Counted from the first letter of the stretch, positions 49,779-59,068 are shown. The stretch: DNA of 64,000 nt from CAWCAW01 sp963714125 (GCA_963714125.1 OY970234.1:2046001-2110000), one strand, 5' to 3'. The notes: generated by a model from the letters alone, not told the origin. Translations and numbers: made by a program.

Positions 49779-51647
49779 ATGCCGACGCGACGCGACGTGC
49801 TCAAAGGGGGTGGGGGAGCCCTTATCGCCGGCTTGGCGGGGCAGACGCTGCTGAGCGATGCGGCTGGGGCCGCCACCCCGGCAGCGGGATCGGCCCCCAC
49901 GCCGGCGTCGGGGCTCACGCCGGCCACCGCCGCGGCCTTTCGACCAGGCGGGGCCGGGCCTCTGTACTGGAGTACATACGGCTACGAATTCGAAAAGAAC
50001 GTCCTGATACCCGAGGCCGTGTTCAAGACCAACGTCGACTGGGTGGCGTCGACGTTTCGCGATTACGGCTACGCGATGGTGTGCACCGACGGTTGGATTG
50101 ACGCTACGCAACAGATCACGCCGAACGGCTACATCACGAGCCAAGCCGACGACTGGGAACACGACTGGGCTTGGTGGGTCAGCTACCTGCAGTCCCAGGG
50201 CCTCCAACTGGGCGTGTATTACAACCCGTTGTGGGTGACCTTGTCGGCCACGTCGAACCCGTCGGTGACGGTGGTGGGACGACCCGATGTAAAGGTGGCC
50301 GACATCGTCAACCCCGGCGACAACTTCGACGGGGGCGGACAGCTGCAGTGGGTCGATACCACTCGCGACGGGGCCGAGGAGTACGTCAAGGGATACGTCA
50401 CGTACTTCCGCCAGCTCGGCGTGGTGTTTCTCCGCATCGACTTTCTGGCCTGGTACGAAGCGGGCTTCGATCAGGCCGAGGGCACCGTGGGTGTCGCCCA
50501 CGGCCGCGAGGGCTATCTCCGGGCGTTGTCGTGGATGCGTGAAGCTGCCGGTGACATGCAGCTGAGCCTGGTGATGCCCAACTTGTTCGACCACGGATCC
50601 GGGGAACGTCTCTACGGCGATCTGGTGCGGATCGACAACGACGCCAGCTATGGCAACTGGGGCGTGCTCAGTGGCGGCCGCCAGAGCTGGCAGCCCGAGT
50701 GGTCCCAGTGGAACAACCCGTTCCTGGGATTCACCGGGTTCTCAGATATTTCCGGCCGAGGGCAAATGATCCTCGACGGCGACCCGTTGATCATGGCGTC
50801 GTTCCCCACCGCAGATGAGCGTCAAAGCGCCATCAACCTTTTCACCCTGGCCGGCGCTCCCATCGCCATCACCGACCGTTCTGACACCATCGGCAAGAAC
50901 GCCTCGGTGTTTCAGAACAAAGAGGCGCTGGCCTTGCGCCAAGCAGGCTTGGTGGGGAAACCCATCTACAGCAACAACCACCCCTTTTCGTACGACCCCT
51001 CGAGCCGCGACCCCGAGCGGTGGATCGGGCAGCTCCCCGATGGGAGCTGGGCTCTGACCTTGATCAATCGGGAGAACGGCCCGGGACTGCGCACCATGTC
51101 CATCAACTTCGCCAACGCCATGGGCATCAGCGGCTCGGCCCCGGTACGCGACCTGTGGGCGCACCAGGACCTGGGGTCGATGGCCGACTTCAAGGCCAAC
51201 CTCAGACCGCACGCCTCGGTCCTGTTGAAGGTGACGCCGGCGGGTCCGCCCCAGTATCAAGCCGAAGTCGGGGCGTGGGCGGGATCGGCCCGGTTCGACA
51301 AGACCTTCAGCGGCCACAGCGGCATGGGGTACGTCAGCGGGCTCGACACCGTGGGCAGCAGCGTGGCCGTCGCCATTGCCGTGTCCAGTGCGGGCAGCAC
51401 GCAGCTCCAGTGCCGAGTGGCGAACTCGTCAGGCAACCCTTCGACACTGACGGTCAACGCGCTCGATCCGCACAGCGGCAACGTCAATGGCACGGCGACT
51501 CTTACCGTGCCCAGCACGCCGTCGTGGTCGACGTGGCAGATGGTGCCCGTCACGCTGACCATGGCGTCGGGAACGAACTTGGTGGTCTTCAGCGTCGAGG
51601 CAGCCGATCAGGGACCGGTGAACATCGACTACGTGATGGTGTCCTGA
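49779..51647 (+). CDS. Tat-exported glycoside hydrolase (GH27/melibiase-like) with C-terminal carbohydrate-binding domain
   Basis: 622 residues. Twin-arginine signal MPTRRDVLKGGGGALIAGLAGQTLLSDAAGA (RR followed by DVLK). Mature part begins with a TIM barrel: YWSTYGYEFEKNVLIPE, YGYAMVCTDGWID, VVFLRIDFLAWYEAGFD (the Asp after RI is a candidate nucleophile, as in KYDxC of GH27), LSLVMPNL. A beta-sandwich follows and the last 130 residues (YQAEVGAWAGSARFDKTFSGHSGMGYVSGLD ... VNIDYVMVS) look like a CBM35. Likely cuts alpha-galactosides or related polymers outside the cell. ATG 49779 is chosen because of the Tat signal; the frame is open to 49608, which overlaps the divergent gene. Confidence 0.82.
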   Translation: MPTRRDVLKGGGGALIAGLAGQTLLSDAAGAATPAAGSAPTPASGLTPATAAAFRPGGAGPLYWSTYGYEFEKNVLIPEAVFKTNVDWVASTFRDYGYAMVCTDGWIDATQQITPNGYITSQADDWEHDWAWWVSYLQSQGLQLGVYYNPLWVTLSATSNPSVTVVGRPDVKVADIVNPGDNFDGGGQLQWVDTTRDGAEEYVKGYVTYFRQLGVVFLRIDFLAWYEAGFDQAEGTVGVAHGREGYLRALSWMREAAGDMQLSLVMPNLFDHGSGERLYGDLVRIDNDASYGNWGVLSGGRQSWQPEWSQWNNPFLGFTGFSDISGRGQMILDGDPLIMASFPTADERQSAINLFTLAGAPIAITDRSDTIGKNASVFQNKEALALRQAGLVGKPIYSNNHPFSYDPSSRDPERWIGQLPDGSWALTLINRENGPGLRTMSINFANAMGISGSAPVRDLWAHQDLGSMADFKANLRPHASVLLKVTPAGPPQYQAEVGAWAGSARFDKTFSGHSGMGYVSGLDTVGSSVAVAIAVSSAGSTQLQCRVANSSGNPSTLTVNALDPHSGNVNGTATLTVPSTPSWSTWQMVPVTLTMASGTNLVVFSVEAADQGPVNIDYVMVS

Positions 51648-51656
51648 GACCGATCT

Positions 51657-52961
51657 TTACGCGGCCGCGGACGAAGCGCCCGGAGGCTGGTCGGCAAAAA
51701 CCAGGATGGCCCCGGTGTATACCGCCACCCACACATCACCGGTGGTGGCGTCGTAGGTGATGCCCACCGGGTTGGTTCCCGTCGTAATGACTTGAAGGAC
51801 GGCCAGGTTCGAGGCCTGGAGCACCGTAATGGTGTTGGACAGGTAGTCGTCGACGAATAAGGCCGTCCCGTCGGTGGAAATGGCCAGCGACCGGCAATCG
51901 GCGCCGGTGTGGACGCTCGCTACTACGGCGTCGTCGGCGAGGTTCACCTTCACGACATCACCGGGCTGGTTCAATGTGACATAGAGCCACTGTCCGGTGG
52001 GATCGATCACGATGTGGCGGGGGTTCTCGCCGACGACGAACGACCCTGTTTCGCTCAAGGTGTTCAAGTCGACCTTCACCACGTTGTCACCTCCCATAAC
52101 GGCCACATACGCGGTGGTCGAGTCGGGGGAAATGGCGATGCCCCGGGGATAGGCGCCCATGGGCAAACGAGCTACCTCCTGGCCGTCGGCGATGTTGACG
52201 ATGCTCAGGTCGAACGAGCACCAGTTGGACACGAGCAGCCACTTGCCGTTGGGCGAGACGGCCAGGAACTTCGGGACCAAGCCGACCTCGATCACCTGGT
52301 CGATCTGCAACGTCTGGGTGTCGATGCGATACACATAGCTGTTGGTGTCGCCGGCCGCTTTGGCCGATGCCGGGGTGCAGGTGTCGTTCCCCTCAGGTCC
52401 GAAGCCGGCGCCGTACATGGAATAGTTAGACACGTAGACATAGCGCGCGTCGGGGGTGAAGGCGGCCTCCACCGGAGCGCCGTGGGTCACGCCGGGATGC
52501 CCGGGGAAACCGAACTGGGCCATGTCGACGGTGTCGGCAATGGTGTCGACGAGGTTGCCGGCACTGTTGTAGACGGTGACGCTATGGCGATACATCATGT
52601 TTTGGGCGAAGACGAGCCCTGTATCGGACGCATCGACCGACTTGGGTGAGATGGCCCCGCCGATGGTGCGCAGCAGTGTGAGACGACGCTCGTCGGCGGG
52701 CGGTCCGGGGGGAATCTTTCGAAACGGCGACGTCGTCGTCGTGGTCGTTGGCGTCACCGCGTGTGGGGTCACCGCGCTTCGAGGAGCGGCCGACGGTGGG
52801 CCGGATGTGGCGTGACCCCGATCCGCCAGGGCCCAGCTGCCGGCCACGGCCACCACCACAAGCCCAAGGAGTACGACGGGCGCCGAGCGTCTGGCCCGCC
52901 CAGAGGGGGTCGACCGCCCCGAGCCAGGGCCACGAGGGGCGATGTGACGACCGGGCGTCAT
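51657..52961 (-). CDS. Membrane-anchored beta-propeller protein (YncE-like)
   Basis: 434 residues. N-terminal basic stretch, one membrane segment (RRSAPVVLLGLVVVAVAGSWALA, about 28-50), a Thr/Pro linker, then repeats of the YncE/40-residue propeller type: SVTVYNSAGNLVDTI, RYVYVSNYS, KFLAVSPNGKWLLVSNWCSFDLSIVNIADGQEVARL, RGIAISPDSTTAYVAVMGGDNVVKVDL, RHIVIDPTGQWLYVTLNQPGDVVKVNL and two more. It faces outward. Binding partner and function unknown. ATG 52961 has AAGG upstream; the open frame continues to 53285 over the divergent cupin gene. Only 16 bases separate the two start codons. Confidence 0.85.
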   Translation of the reverse strand: MTPGRHIAPRGPGSGRSTPSGRARRSAPVVLLGLVVVAVAGSWALADRGHATSGPPSAAPRSAVTPHAVTPTTTTTTSPFRKIPPGPPADERRLTLLRTIGGAISPKSVDASDTGLVFAQNMMYRHSVTVYNSAGNLVDTIADTVDMAQFGFPGHPGVTHGAPVEAAFTPDARYVYVSNYSMYGAGFGPEGNDTCTPASAKAAGDTNSYVYRIDTQTLQIDQVIEVGLVPKFLAVSPNGKWLLVSNWCSFDLSIVNIADGQEVARLPMGAYPRGIAISPDSTTAYVAVMGGDNVVKVDLNTLSETGSFVVGENPRHIVIDPTGQWLYVTLNQPGDVVKVNLADDAVVASVHTGADCRSLAISTDGTALFVDDYLSNTITVLQASNLAVLQVITTGTNPVGITYDATTGDVWVAVYTGAILVFADQPPGASSAAA

Positions 52962-52977
52962 TTCTCTACCTTCGACC

Positions 52978-53634
52978 ATGGCGCCCCGGCGAGCAAGGAC
53001 CGACGTCCCGAAGCCGCTGCCGGTGGACGTTGATGACATCGGCGTGCCACCGTGGAACGTCGACTCGGTGACCGATGCCGATTGGCGGGGATGGGGGACG
53101 ACCATGGGCGACACGAGCGATGTGGCAGTGCCGGGACTCGTTCCCACCTTCCGCCATATCGAGGACCCGTCGCTGCGCTGGCAGCAGGTAAAGGCGGTAC
53201 GCAACGCCGATGGCACCACGTCGTCGGTGTGGGAGAAGTGGCTCGCTTTTTCGCCTGATCCCCAGTACCTGTCGTTGTACGCCAAGTGGGACCCCGGTGT
53301 GGTGGTACGCCGCCACGGCCACTACAGCCCACATGTGCTGTTCGTCATCGAAGGTGACATGTGGTGTGGGGAGCGCCACTGCCCGGCGGGCACGCATATC
53401 GAGTTGCCGTTCGGGGCCGCGTTCGGCCCCTTTGTGGCGGGTGATGGCGGGACGTTGCTCTTCGAGGTGATGATGGGCGATCCCCGGTCGTGGGGAGACG
53501 ACCCCGAGGCCTTTGCCCGTGCCCTGGCGGCGCGCGGCGCCGAAGCGTTGCCCGACCCCGAGATCGAACTCCCCGCATGGCTCGAGGACCTCCGCTCCCG
53601 CTGGCACGTCGATGGCGAATCATCCGGGTCGTGA
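52978..53634 (+). CDS. Cupin-domain protein of unknown function
   Basis: 218 residues. The C-terminal half contains a cupin barrel: YAKWDPGVVVRRHGHYSPHVLFVIEGDMWCGERHCPAGTHIELPFGAAFGPFVAGDGGTLLFEVMMGD, where RRHGHYSPHVLFVIEG gives the His-x-His ... His metal set and PAGTHIELPFG the second motif. Upstream there is a conserved-looking stretch DIGVPPWNVDSVTDADWRGWGT, so ATG 52978 is plausible; ATG 53104 is the alternative. Substrate unknown. Divergent from the propeller gene. Confidence 0.75.
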   Translation: MAPRRARTDVPKPLPVDVDDIGVPPWNVDSVTDADWRGWGTTMGDTSDVAVPGLVPTFRHIEDPSLRWQQVKAVRNADGTTSSVWEKWLAFSPDPQYLSLYAKWDPGVVVRRHGHYSPHVLFVIEGDMWCGERHCPAGTHIELPFGAAFGPFVAGDGGTLLFEVMMGDPRSWGDDPEAFARALAARGAEALPDPEIELPAWLEDLRSRWHVDGESSGS

Positions 53635-53673
53635 TGGCTCAAGTGGGGGCGCCTCCTCGCCGAGACACCTTCT

Positions 53674-53883
53674 ATGGACAACTCCCGGTTGCTGTTTCAG
53701 AGCCGTGATGCCTTCTACGTGCAGGCCGTGGCAGCGGAAGGCGCCTGGACCGATCGCAGCGGAACGGAATACGAGGTGACGTCGGTGCACGAGGTTGCCG
53801 ACGTGTTCATTCCCCGCCTTAGACAATGGGCTGTGCGTGGCATCCGCAAAGTCACCGATCACGGTTCGGTCGCTCCGGCGTAG
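53674..53883 (+). CDS. Possible small protein, doubtful
   Basis: 69-residue frame (MDNSRLLFQSRDAFYVQAVAA ... GIRKVTDHGSVAPA) in the 312-base gap between the cupin and GNAT genes. Third-codon GC is only moderate, no ribosome binding site is evident and I see no known domain. Recorded because nothing else explains the gap. Confidence 0.3.
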   Translation: MDNSRLLFQSRDAFYVQAVAAEGAWTDRSGTEYEVTSVHEVADVFIPRLRQWAVRGIRKVTDHGSVAPA

Positions 53884-53946
53884 TTCCGCCGCGAGGCTCG
53901 GTTCCATGGCGCGCCGGGTGCCGTATGGGGCTGAAAGAATCGGGTC

Positions 53947-54426
53947 GTGTCCGACCCAGGGGTGGAGCTGCGCCACGTGCGATTCGGTGACCCCGAGGTC
54001 GCCACGGTTCTCGCCGCACTGGCGCAAGAGTACGAGCGTCGCTACGGAGCCAACGACGAGTTGTCGTTGGTGGATCCCCGGGAATGGGATCCCCCCGATG
54101 GCGCCTTTGTGGTGCTTGTCGAGAACGGGGTCACGGTGGCTGGCGGTGCACTACGGCGACTGTCTGGTGACACGTGCGAAGCCAAGCGGATGTGGACGGC
54201 GCCCGAGCATCGGCGTCAGGGCTACGCGTCACTGATTCTCGACGCACTGGAGTCGGCGGGTCGGAGCCGAGGATATGTCTACCTCCGCTTGGAAACAGGG
54301 CCGGCCCAGCCTGAGGCGCGCGCCATGTACCTCAATCGGGGTTATACCCAGATCCCTCCGTACGGCATCTACCCGCAAGCCTCTGCCTTCGAGTACCGCC
54401 TGCTCGATCCCGTTGGACTCGTGTGA
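53947..54426 (+). CDS. GNAT-family N-acetyltransferase
   Basis: 159 residues; transfers an acetyl group from acetyl-CoA. VAGGALRRLSGDTCEAKRMWTAPEHRRQGYASLILDALESAGRSRGY contains motif A with the acetyl-CoA loop RRQGYA (Q/RxxGxG/A), followed by LETGPAQPEARAMYLNRGYTQI (motif B). Acceptor unknown. GTG start. Sits between a cupin and an SDR gene on the same strand. Confidence 0.9.
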   Translation: MSDPGVELRHVRFGDPEVATVLAALAQEYERRYGANDELSLVDPREWDPPDGAFVVLVENGVTVAGGALRRLSGDTCEAKRMWTAPEHRRQGYASLILDALESAGRSRGYVYLRLETGPAQPEARAMYLNRGYTQIPPYGIYPQASAFEYRLLDPVGLV

Positions 54427-54510
54427 ATCGACGGTTCGTTTACTACGCTCAGCGCCACCGTAGGGAGATCTGGCGTTGTTGTCAGAGCGAATGGAAAGGT
54501 ATTTCCTAGC

Positions 54511-55290
54511 GTGAACATTGCCGGGTCGAAGATCGTGGTCACGGGAGCGTCGTCGGGAATCGGCGAGGCCCTGGCCCCCATGCTGGCCGAGCGTGGAGCC
54601 GTGGTCGCAGTGGTGGCGCGCCGACCCGATCGCCTGGAGGCCACCTTGGCCCGCTGCCAGGCCCACACGCCCGCTTCGCGTATGTGGGTGGTGGACCTTT
54701 CCGATCTCGACGCGGCTGTGCAGCTGGTCGACGACGCCTGGGACGGCCTGGGGGGCATCGACTGCTTGATCAACAATGCCGGCGTCGGCAAGCGCAAGCT
54801 TCTTCTTGACCACACTCCGGAAGACCTTGAGATGGTCCTTCGCACCAACTTCCTTTCCCCGGTACGCATGAATCTCGCCATCGTGCCCAAGATGCTCGAA
54901 CGTGGTTCGGGCATGATCGTCAATGTGGCCAGTGGCGGTGGGCGCTTTGGGATCACCCATGAGTCCGCCTACTGCGCGTCGAAGTTCGCGTTGAGCGGAT
55001 GGAGCGAAGTGGCCGCCATGGACCTGGCTGACACGCCCGTCGCCGTGAAGCTCGTGCAACCTGGTGCTATCGCCACCGAGATTTGGAACCAGCGCGCCGG
55101 CGAGCTTCCCGGATTGCCGGGGGCGGAGTTCGACACCGCCGAGCAGTGTGCCGCCGGCATTGTCGACGCGCTCGAGTCGGACGGATTCGAATACTTCGTG
55201 CCCGCGTCGCTCAAGGAGATTGCGGATCAGAAGAACGCCGACCCGGCCGGTTGGATCGAACTCATGGCCGCCATCGGGCGCAGCATGTAG
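54511..55290 (+). CDS. Short-chain dehydrogenase/reductase
   Basis: 259 residues; NAD(P)-dependent oxidoreductase. Cofactor motif VVTGASSGIGEALAPM (TGxxxGIG), NNAGVGKRKL, active-site Ser (NVASGGG), and YCASKFAL (YxxxK). RR after the third strand (VVARRPDR) suggests NADP preference. C-terminal region resembles oxidoreductases acting on hydrophobic alcohols, but the substrate is not readable. GTG start at 54511. Confidence 0.92.
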   Translation: MNIAGSKIVVTGASSGIGEALAPMLAERGAVVAVVARRPDRLEATLARCQAHTPASRMWVVDLSDLDAAVQLVDDAWDGLGGIDCLINNAGVGKRKLLLDHTPEDLEMVLRTNFLSPVRMNLAIVPKMLERGSGMIVNVASGGGRFGITHESAYCASKFALSGWSEVAAMDLADTPVAVKLVQPGAIATEIWNQRAGELPGLPGAEFDTAEQCAAGIVDALESDGFEYFVPASLKEIADQKNADPAGWIELMAAIGRSM

Positions 55291-55299
55291 GTCGGCCGC

Positions 55300-55617
55300 T
55301 CAGCGGCAGTCCACCACCATGGTGCGGCGTTGGATCTCCGTTTCGTGCCACCCGATGAACGCGGTGGTGAGACCGAGACGGTCATGCGAGATCAATGACG
55401 CACCGCAACTGCAGCCGGCGTCGGTCCACCCGGCCCGAGAGGTCCGTTGCAGGGTGACGACGTGTCCCCCCGACGGTCCTCGGCGTTGGCCAAAACGGCG
55501 TCGTTCGGGGCGGTCGCGACGCTCGGTGTCCTGCAATGCCTTGGCGCCACGACGACGCTCCCCGCCGCCCTTGCGCCGCACCCGCCGCCGATTATCGATG
55601 CGCTGCTCTATGACCAT
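55300..55617 (-). CDS. Small basic Cys-containing protein, unknown
   Basis: 105 residues. The N-terminal half is very basic (RIDNRRRVRRKGGGERRRGAK), the C-terminal half reads GWTDAGCSCGASLISHDRLGLTTAFIGWHETEIQRRTMVVDCR, with Cys-x-Cys and a terminal Cys that might bind metal. ATG at 55617 is preceded by GGGAG at proper distance, which supports translation. No family recognised. Converges with the SDR gene (nine bases). The 88 bases between it and the next gene hold nothing recognisable. Confidence 0.5.
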   Translation of the reverse strand: MVIEQRIDNRRRVRRKGGGERRRGAKALQDTERRDRPERRRFGQRRGPSGGHVVTLQRTSRAGWTDAGCSCGASLISHDRLGLTTAFIGWHETEIQRRTMVVDCR

Positions 55618-55705
55618 GGTGCTCCCGCCCGGTGCCCACGCCCACCTTGGTGGCCTACCGCAATTCTAGGAAAGGAAGGAGGCCTGTGGGGGTGGCGACG
55701 GGGGA

Positions 55706-56680
55706 TTAATACCCGGGGCCGTGGTCGAGAATGCGGCGAGGGGTGTCGACGAGCATGGCCTGAATGTCATTCTCGCTCACGCCGCGCTGGCGCAAGGCGG
55801 GGAGGACGTCATGGCTGATATGGAGGAAATGCCAGTTCGGCACGTTGCGGCGCAGCATCTCGGGATCGAACCAGTCGACGTGACACGACGCGTCATGCGA
55901 CAGCACCATCTTGTCGGCCCAGCCCTCCTCGCACAGGCGGGCGACGATTTCCACCCGCTGTTCGGTGGTGCGATAGGCGTCGACGCCAAAGCGGTCCATG
56001 CCGAGAGTGGAGCCCGCCGCCAACAGCGCACCGAGGTAGTCGAGATCTCGGCTATCGCCGCTGTGGCCGATCACGACGCGGCTGAGGTCGACGCCTTCTT
56101 CGATGAAGATCCGTTGCTGGTCGAGGCCACGCTTCGACGGGGCGTGGGTGTGGGTGGAGATGGGAACCCCCGTCTGACGATGGACACGCGCCGCCGCTCG
56201 CAGCACGCGCTCCACACCGTCGGTGACTCCGGCCGCGTCGGTGGCGCATTTGAGGACGCCGGGACGCACGCCGGTGCCGGCAATACCGTTTTCGATATCG
56301 CCGGCAAAGAACTCATCGAGGATGTCGACGTGATTGCCCCGCATGGTGGCGCCGCGCATATCGAAGAAGTGGGGGAGCGAGTCGTAGGTGTAGAGGCCGG
56401 TGGCGACGACGATGTGCAGATCGACCTGGTGGGCGACCTCCTGGACGAGTTCGATGTCACGGCCCAGCCCCACCACGGTGAGATCGACGATGGTGCCCAC
56501 CCCGCTGGCGTGCAGCTCCGCCAGGCGGTCAACGGCCTGGGACACTTGCGCGGCGCGCTGCCATCCCGTGTCCCAGTTGAGCTCGATCTCCGGTGAGCGC
56601 ACGAAGACGTGCTCGTGCATGAGCGTGATGCCGAGCTCGTCGGCGTTGATGGCACCGCGCACCGTATTGACCTGACCCAC
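55706..56680 (-). CDS. Phosphotriesterase-family metal-dependent hydrolase
   Basis: 324 residues. Binuclear-metal amidohydrolase of the PTE/lactonase family: HEH motif at 22-24 (LMHEHVFVRSPE), carboxylated Lys in VLKCATDAAG, His in PISTHTHAP and VVIGHSGDSRD, and the final Asp in MVLSHDASCH. Family members hydrolyse lactones, including acyl-homoserine lactones, or phosphotriesters; most natural ones are lactonases. Start ATG 56680. Downstream of the F420/flavin split-barrel gene, 32 bases apart. Confidence 0.9.
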   Translation of the reverse strand: MGQVNTVRGAINADELGITLMHEHVFVRSPEIELNWDTGWQRAAQVSQAVDRLAELHASGVGTIVDLTVVGLGRDIELVQEVAHQVDLHIVVATGLYTYDSLPHFFDMRGATMRGNHVDILDEFFAGDIENGIAGTGVRPGVLKCATDAAGVTDGVERVLRAAARVHRQTGVPISTHTHAPSKRGLDQQRIFIEEGVDLSRVVIGHSGDSRDLDYLGALLAAGSTLGMDRFGVDAYRTTEQRVEIVARLCEEGWADKMVLSHDASCHVDWFDPEMLRRNVPNWHFLHISHDVLPALRQRGVSENDIQAMLVDTPRRILDHGPGY

Positions 56681-56712
56681 GACCCCTCCTCGACGCCACT
56701 CGGCGTGTGGGC

Positions 56713-57141
56713 TCAGCCCGAATGATCGGGTCCGGCCCGCTCCACGGTGATGCGCACCAGCACCCGGTCTTCACTGACCATGGCGGCCCGGTACTCGTCC
56801 CAGTTCGGGTGTTCGCCGGCGATCGACCGGTACTGCGCCACCAGTCCATCCATGGCCTCGGGCAGTGCCACGATCTCGGCTGGTCCCTCCACCTGTACCC
56901 ACTCGCCATAGAACCCATCGGTGAAGCACAACAGCGTGGCGCGCCCACGCCGTTCGATGTTGCGGGTCTTGGCGGCCCGGCGGCGGGTGGACACGACGAC
57001 TCGGCCGTCTGTGTCCACCGACGCGGCCACGGGCGATAGCTGCGGATTCCCGTCGGCCCGGGCGGTGGCAAGCACCGACCTGTGGTTGGACCTGATGAAA
57101 TCAAGAGCCCGGTCGATGTCCATGGGCGGCAGGTTAGCCAT
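56713..57141 (-). CDS. F420/flavin split-barrel protein (PPOX class)
   Basis: 142 residues. Matches the Rv1155/PPOX type: DIDRALDFIRSNHRSVLATARADGNPQLSPVAASVDTDGRVVVSTRRRAAKTRNIERRGRATLLCFTDGF with the typical R-x-x-A-K-x-x-N cofactor loop. Relatives in actinobacteria bind F420, others FMN. The fbiC gene 3 kb away shows the cell can make F420. Reaction unknown. ATG 57141; divergent from an acyl-CoA ligase (33 bases). Confidence 0.87.
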   Translation of the reverse strand: MANLPPMDIDRALDFIRSNHRSVLATARADGNPQLSPVAASVDTDGRVVVSTRRRAAKTRNIERRGRATLLCFTDGFYGEWVQVEGPAEIVALPEAMDGLVAQYRSIAGEHPNWDEYRAAMVSEDRVLVRITVERAGPDHSG

Positions 57142-57174
57142 CGGGCGAGGTGGCCCGACGTTAAGCTCGCCACC

Positions 57175-58803
57175 ATGCAGAGCACCATGCAGGACGGGCC
57201 TTTACTGGTCAGTGGCATCCTCCGGCACGGCCAGCGGGTATACGGGGACAGCCTGGTGTTCACGGCCACCGCCGATGGCTACCGGGAGGCCACCTTCAGC
57301 CAGGTGGGCGCCGGGGCCGAACGCTTGGCCAAGGCGCTGGCGCGGCTGGGGGTGAGCGGCGACGATCGGGTGGGTACCTTCGCCTGGAACGATCAGGAGC
57401 ACCTCGAGGCGTACCTGGCGGTGCCGTCGATGGGAGCGGTGCTGCACACGCTGAACATCAGACTCTTTCCCGAGCAACTCGCCTATGTGGTGAACCACGC
57501 CCAGGACACCGTCGTCATCGTGGACGGGTCCATCGCTCCGTTGTTCGCTCGCGTCCGTGCTGAGTGTCCGACGGTGAAGCATGTGATCGTGGTGGGCGAA
57601 GGCGATACGACCGGGCTCGGGGACACCATCTCCTACGCCGAGCTGGTGGAGGCCGAAGAACCTGGATATGACTGGCCCGATCTCGACGAACGGCAAGCGG
57701 CGGCCATGTGTTACACGAGCGGGACGACGGGCAATCCCAAAGGCGTCGTCTACAGCCATCGGTCCACATGGCTGCACTCCTATGCCGGCATGTCGAGCAA
57801 CTGCCTGGGAGGAACGGAGAGCGATCGCGTCCTGGTGATCGTGCCCATGTTTCATGCCAATGCATGGGGCGTGCCCTACACCGCCTTCTTCTCAGGGTGC
57901 GACCTCATCATGCCGGAGCGTTACCTGCAGTCCGCACCCCTGGCCCGCATGTTCGCCGACTTGCGACCGACGTTGTCACTGGGCGTGCCCACCATCTGGA
58001 ACGACCTGTTGCGCTACGCATCGAGCGCCGATGTCGACCTGTCCTCGCTGCGCATGGTGACCGCCGGTGGCGCCGCCGTGCCACGCTCTTTGATGGAGGC
58101 CTATCAGGATCGCTTCGGCTTGACCCTGGTGCAGGGGTGGGGCATGACCGAGACCAGCCCCACCTGCGCGTTGGCCAAACCCCCCAAAAGTGCGTCGCCC
58201 GACGAGGAGATGGACTGGCGGGCCAAGACGGGCCGCATCATCGCCGGCGTGGAGATCCGCGTGGTGGCCGAGGACGGCACCGAGTTGCCTCGCGACGGTT
58301 CCTCGGTGGGCGAATTTGAGGTACGCGGACCGTGGATCACCGGCTCGTATTACGGCGAGCCCACCCCGGAGCGTTTCCACGACGGCTGGCTGCGTACCGG
58401 TGACGTGGGAACGCTTGATGACAAAGGCTTCATGCAGATCTCGGACCGGACCAAAGATGTCATCAAATCCGGTGGGGAATGGATTTCGTCGGTCGAGCTC
58501 GAAAACGAGGTGATGGCCCACCCCGGTGTCTTCGAGGCGGCCGTGATCGGTGTGCCGGACCTTCGCTGGGACGAGCGGCCTTTGGTCGTGATCGTGGCGG
58601 GCGATGGGGCCCGTCCCGAACCCGCCGAGCTGGTCGAATTCCTTTCCACCCGGGTGGCGCGGTGGTGGCTGCCCGAGCGATGGGCCTTTGTCGAGTCCCT
58701 GCCCAAAACGAGCGTGGGGAAGTTCGACAAACGAGCGCTTCGGACGCAAGTGGCCGACGGCTCCATCGACATCATCGAGATCGAAGGGCCGACGCGTCGC
58801 TAA
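57175..58803 (+). CDS. Fatty acid--CoA ligase (FadD-like)
   Basis: 542 residues. Activates a fatty acid with ATP and CoA via the acyl-AMP. AMP motif CYTSGTTGNPKGVVYSHRS, core VQGWGMTETSP, ATP-binding WLRTGDVGTLDDKGFMQISDRTKDVIKSGGEWIS (A7-A8) and PKTSVGKFDKRALR with the catalytic Lys near the end. Chain length cannot be told, though the LGGTESDRVLVIVPMFHANAWGVP segment is typical of medium/long-chain enzymes. ATG 57175. A small gene follows after three bases. Confidence 0.93.
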   Translation: MQSTMQDGPLLVSGILRHGQRVYGDSLVFTATADGYREATFSQVGAGAERLAKALARLGVSGDDRVGTFAWNDQEHLEAYLAVPSMGAVLHTLNIRLFPEQLAYVVNHAQDTVVIVDGSIAPLFARVRAECPTVKHVIVVGEGDTTGLGDTISYAELVEAEEPGYDWPDLDERQAAAMCYTSGTTGNPKGVVYSHRSTWLHSYAGMSSNCLGGTESDRVLVIVPMFHANAWGVPYTAFFSGCDLIMPERYLQSAPLARMFADLRPTLSLGVPTIWNDLLRYASSADVDLSSLRMVTAGGAAVPRSLMEAYQDRFGLTLVQGWGMTETSPTCALAKPPKSASPDEEMDWRAKTGRIIAGVEIRVVAEDGTELPRDGSSVGEFEVRGPWITGSYYGEPTPERFHDGWLRTGDVGTLDDKGFMQISDRTKDVIKSGGEWISSVELENEVMAHPGVFEAAVIGVPDLRWDERPLVVIVAGDGARPEPAELVEFLSTRVARWWLPERWAFVESLPKTSVGKFDKRALRTQVADGSIDIIEIEGPTRR

Positions 58804-58806
58804 CCC

Positions 58807-59040
58807 ATGAGTACGCCTCGCGGGTTCCCTGAGTTTGCTGACCGGTTGGACGCCATCGCCGAGGATCTCGGTGACCTCGCCTTCGACCGCTTGAGTGAGG
58901 CGTCGAGTTCGGCGGGGGCGGGACGAGAACCTAATCCCGAACTGATCGCCGAGGAGCGCCGTTTGACCCGAGCCCGGCGGGCGGTGGAGAAAGCCGCCGT
59001 GTTGCTACGAGGTACGCCGCCGACTGCCGACGGCCCCTGA
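58807..59040 (+). CDS. Small helical protein of unknown function
   Basis: 77 residues: PEFADRLDAIAEDLGDLAFDRLSEAS..., then EERRLTRARRAVEKAAVLLRG. Two amphipathic helices. It starts three bases after the acyl-CoA ligase stop codon, so it is co-translated, and codon bias matches its neighbours. Similar short helical proteins (often annotated hypothetical) are common in actinobacteria. Confidence 0.75.
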   Translation: MSTPRGFPEFADRLDAIAEDLGDLAFDRLSEASSSAGAGREPNPELIAEERRLTRARRAVEKAAVLLRGTPPTADGP

Positions 59041-59068
59041 GCAAAGCGGGAAAACGCGGCGCCAAGGT

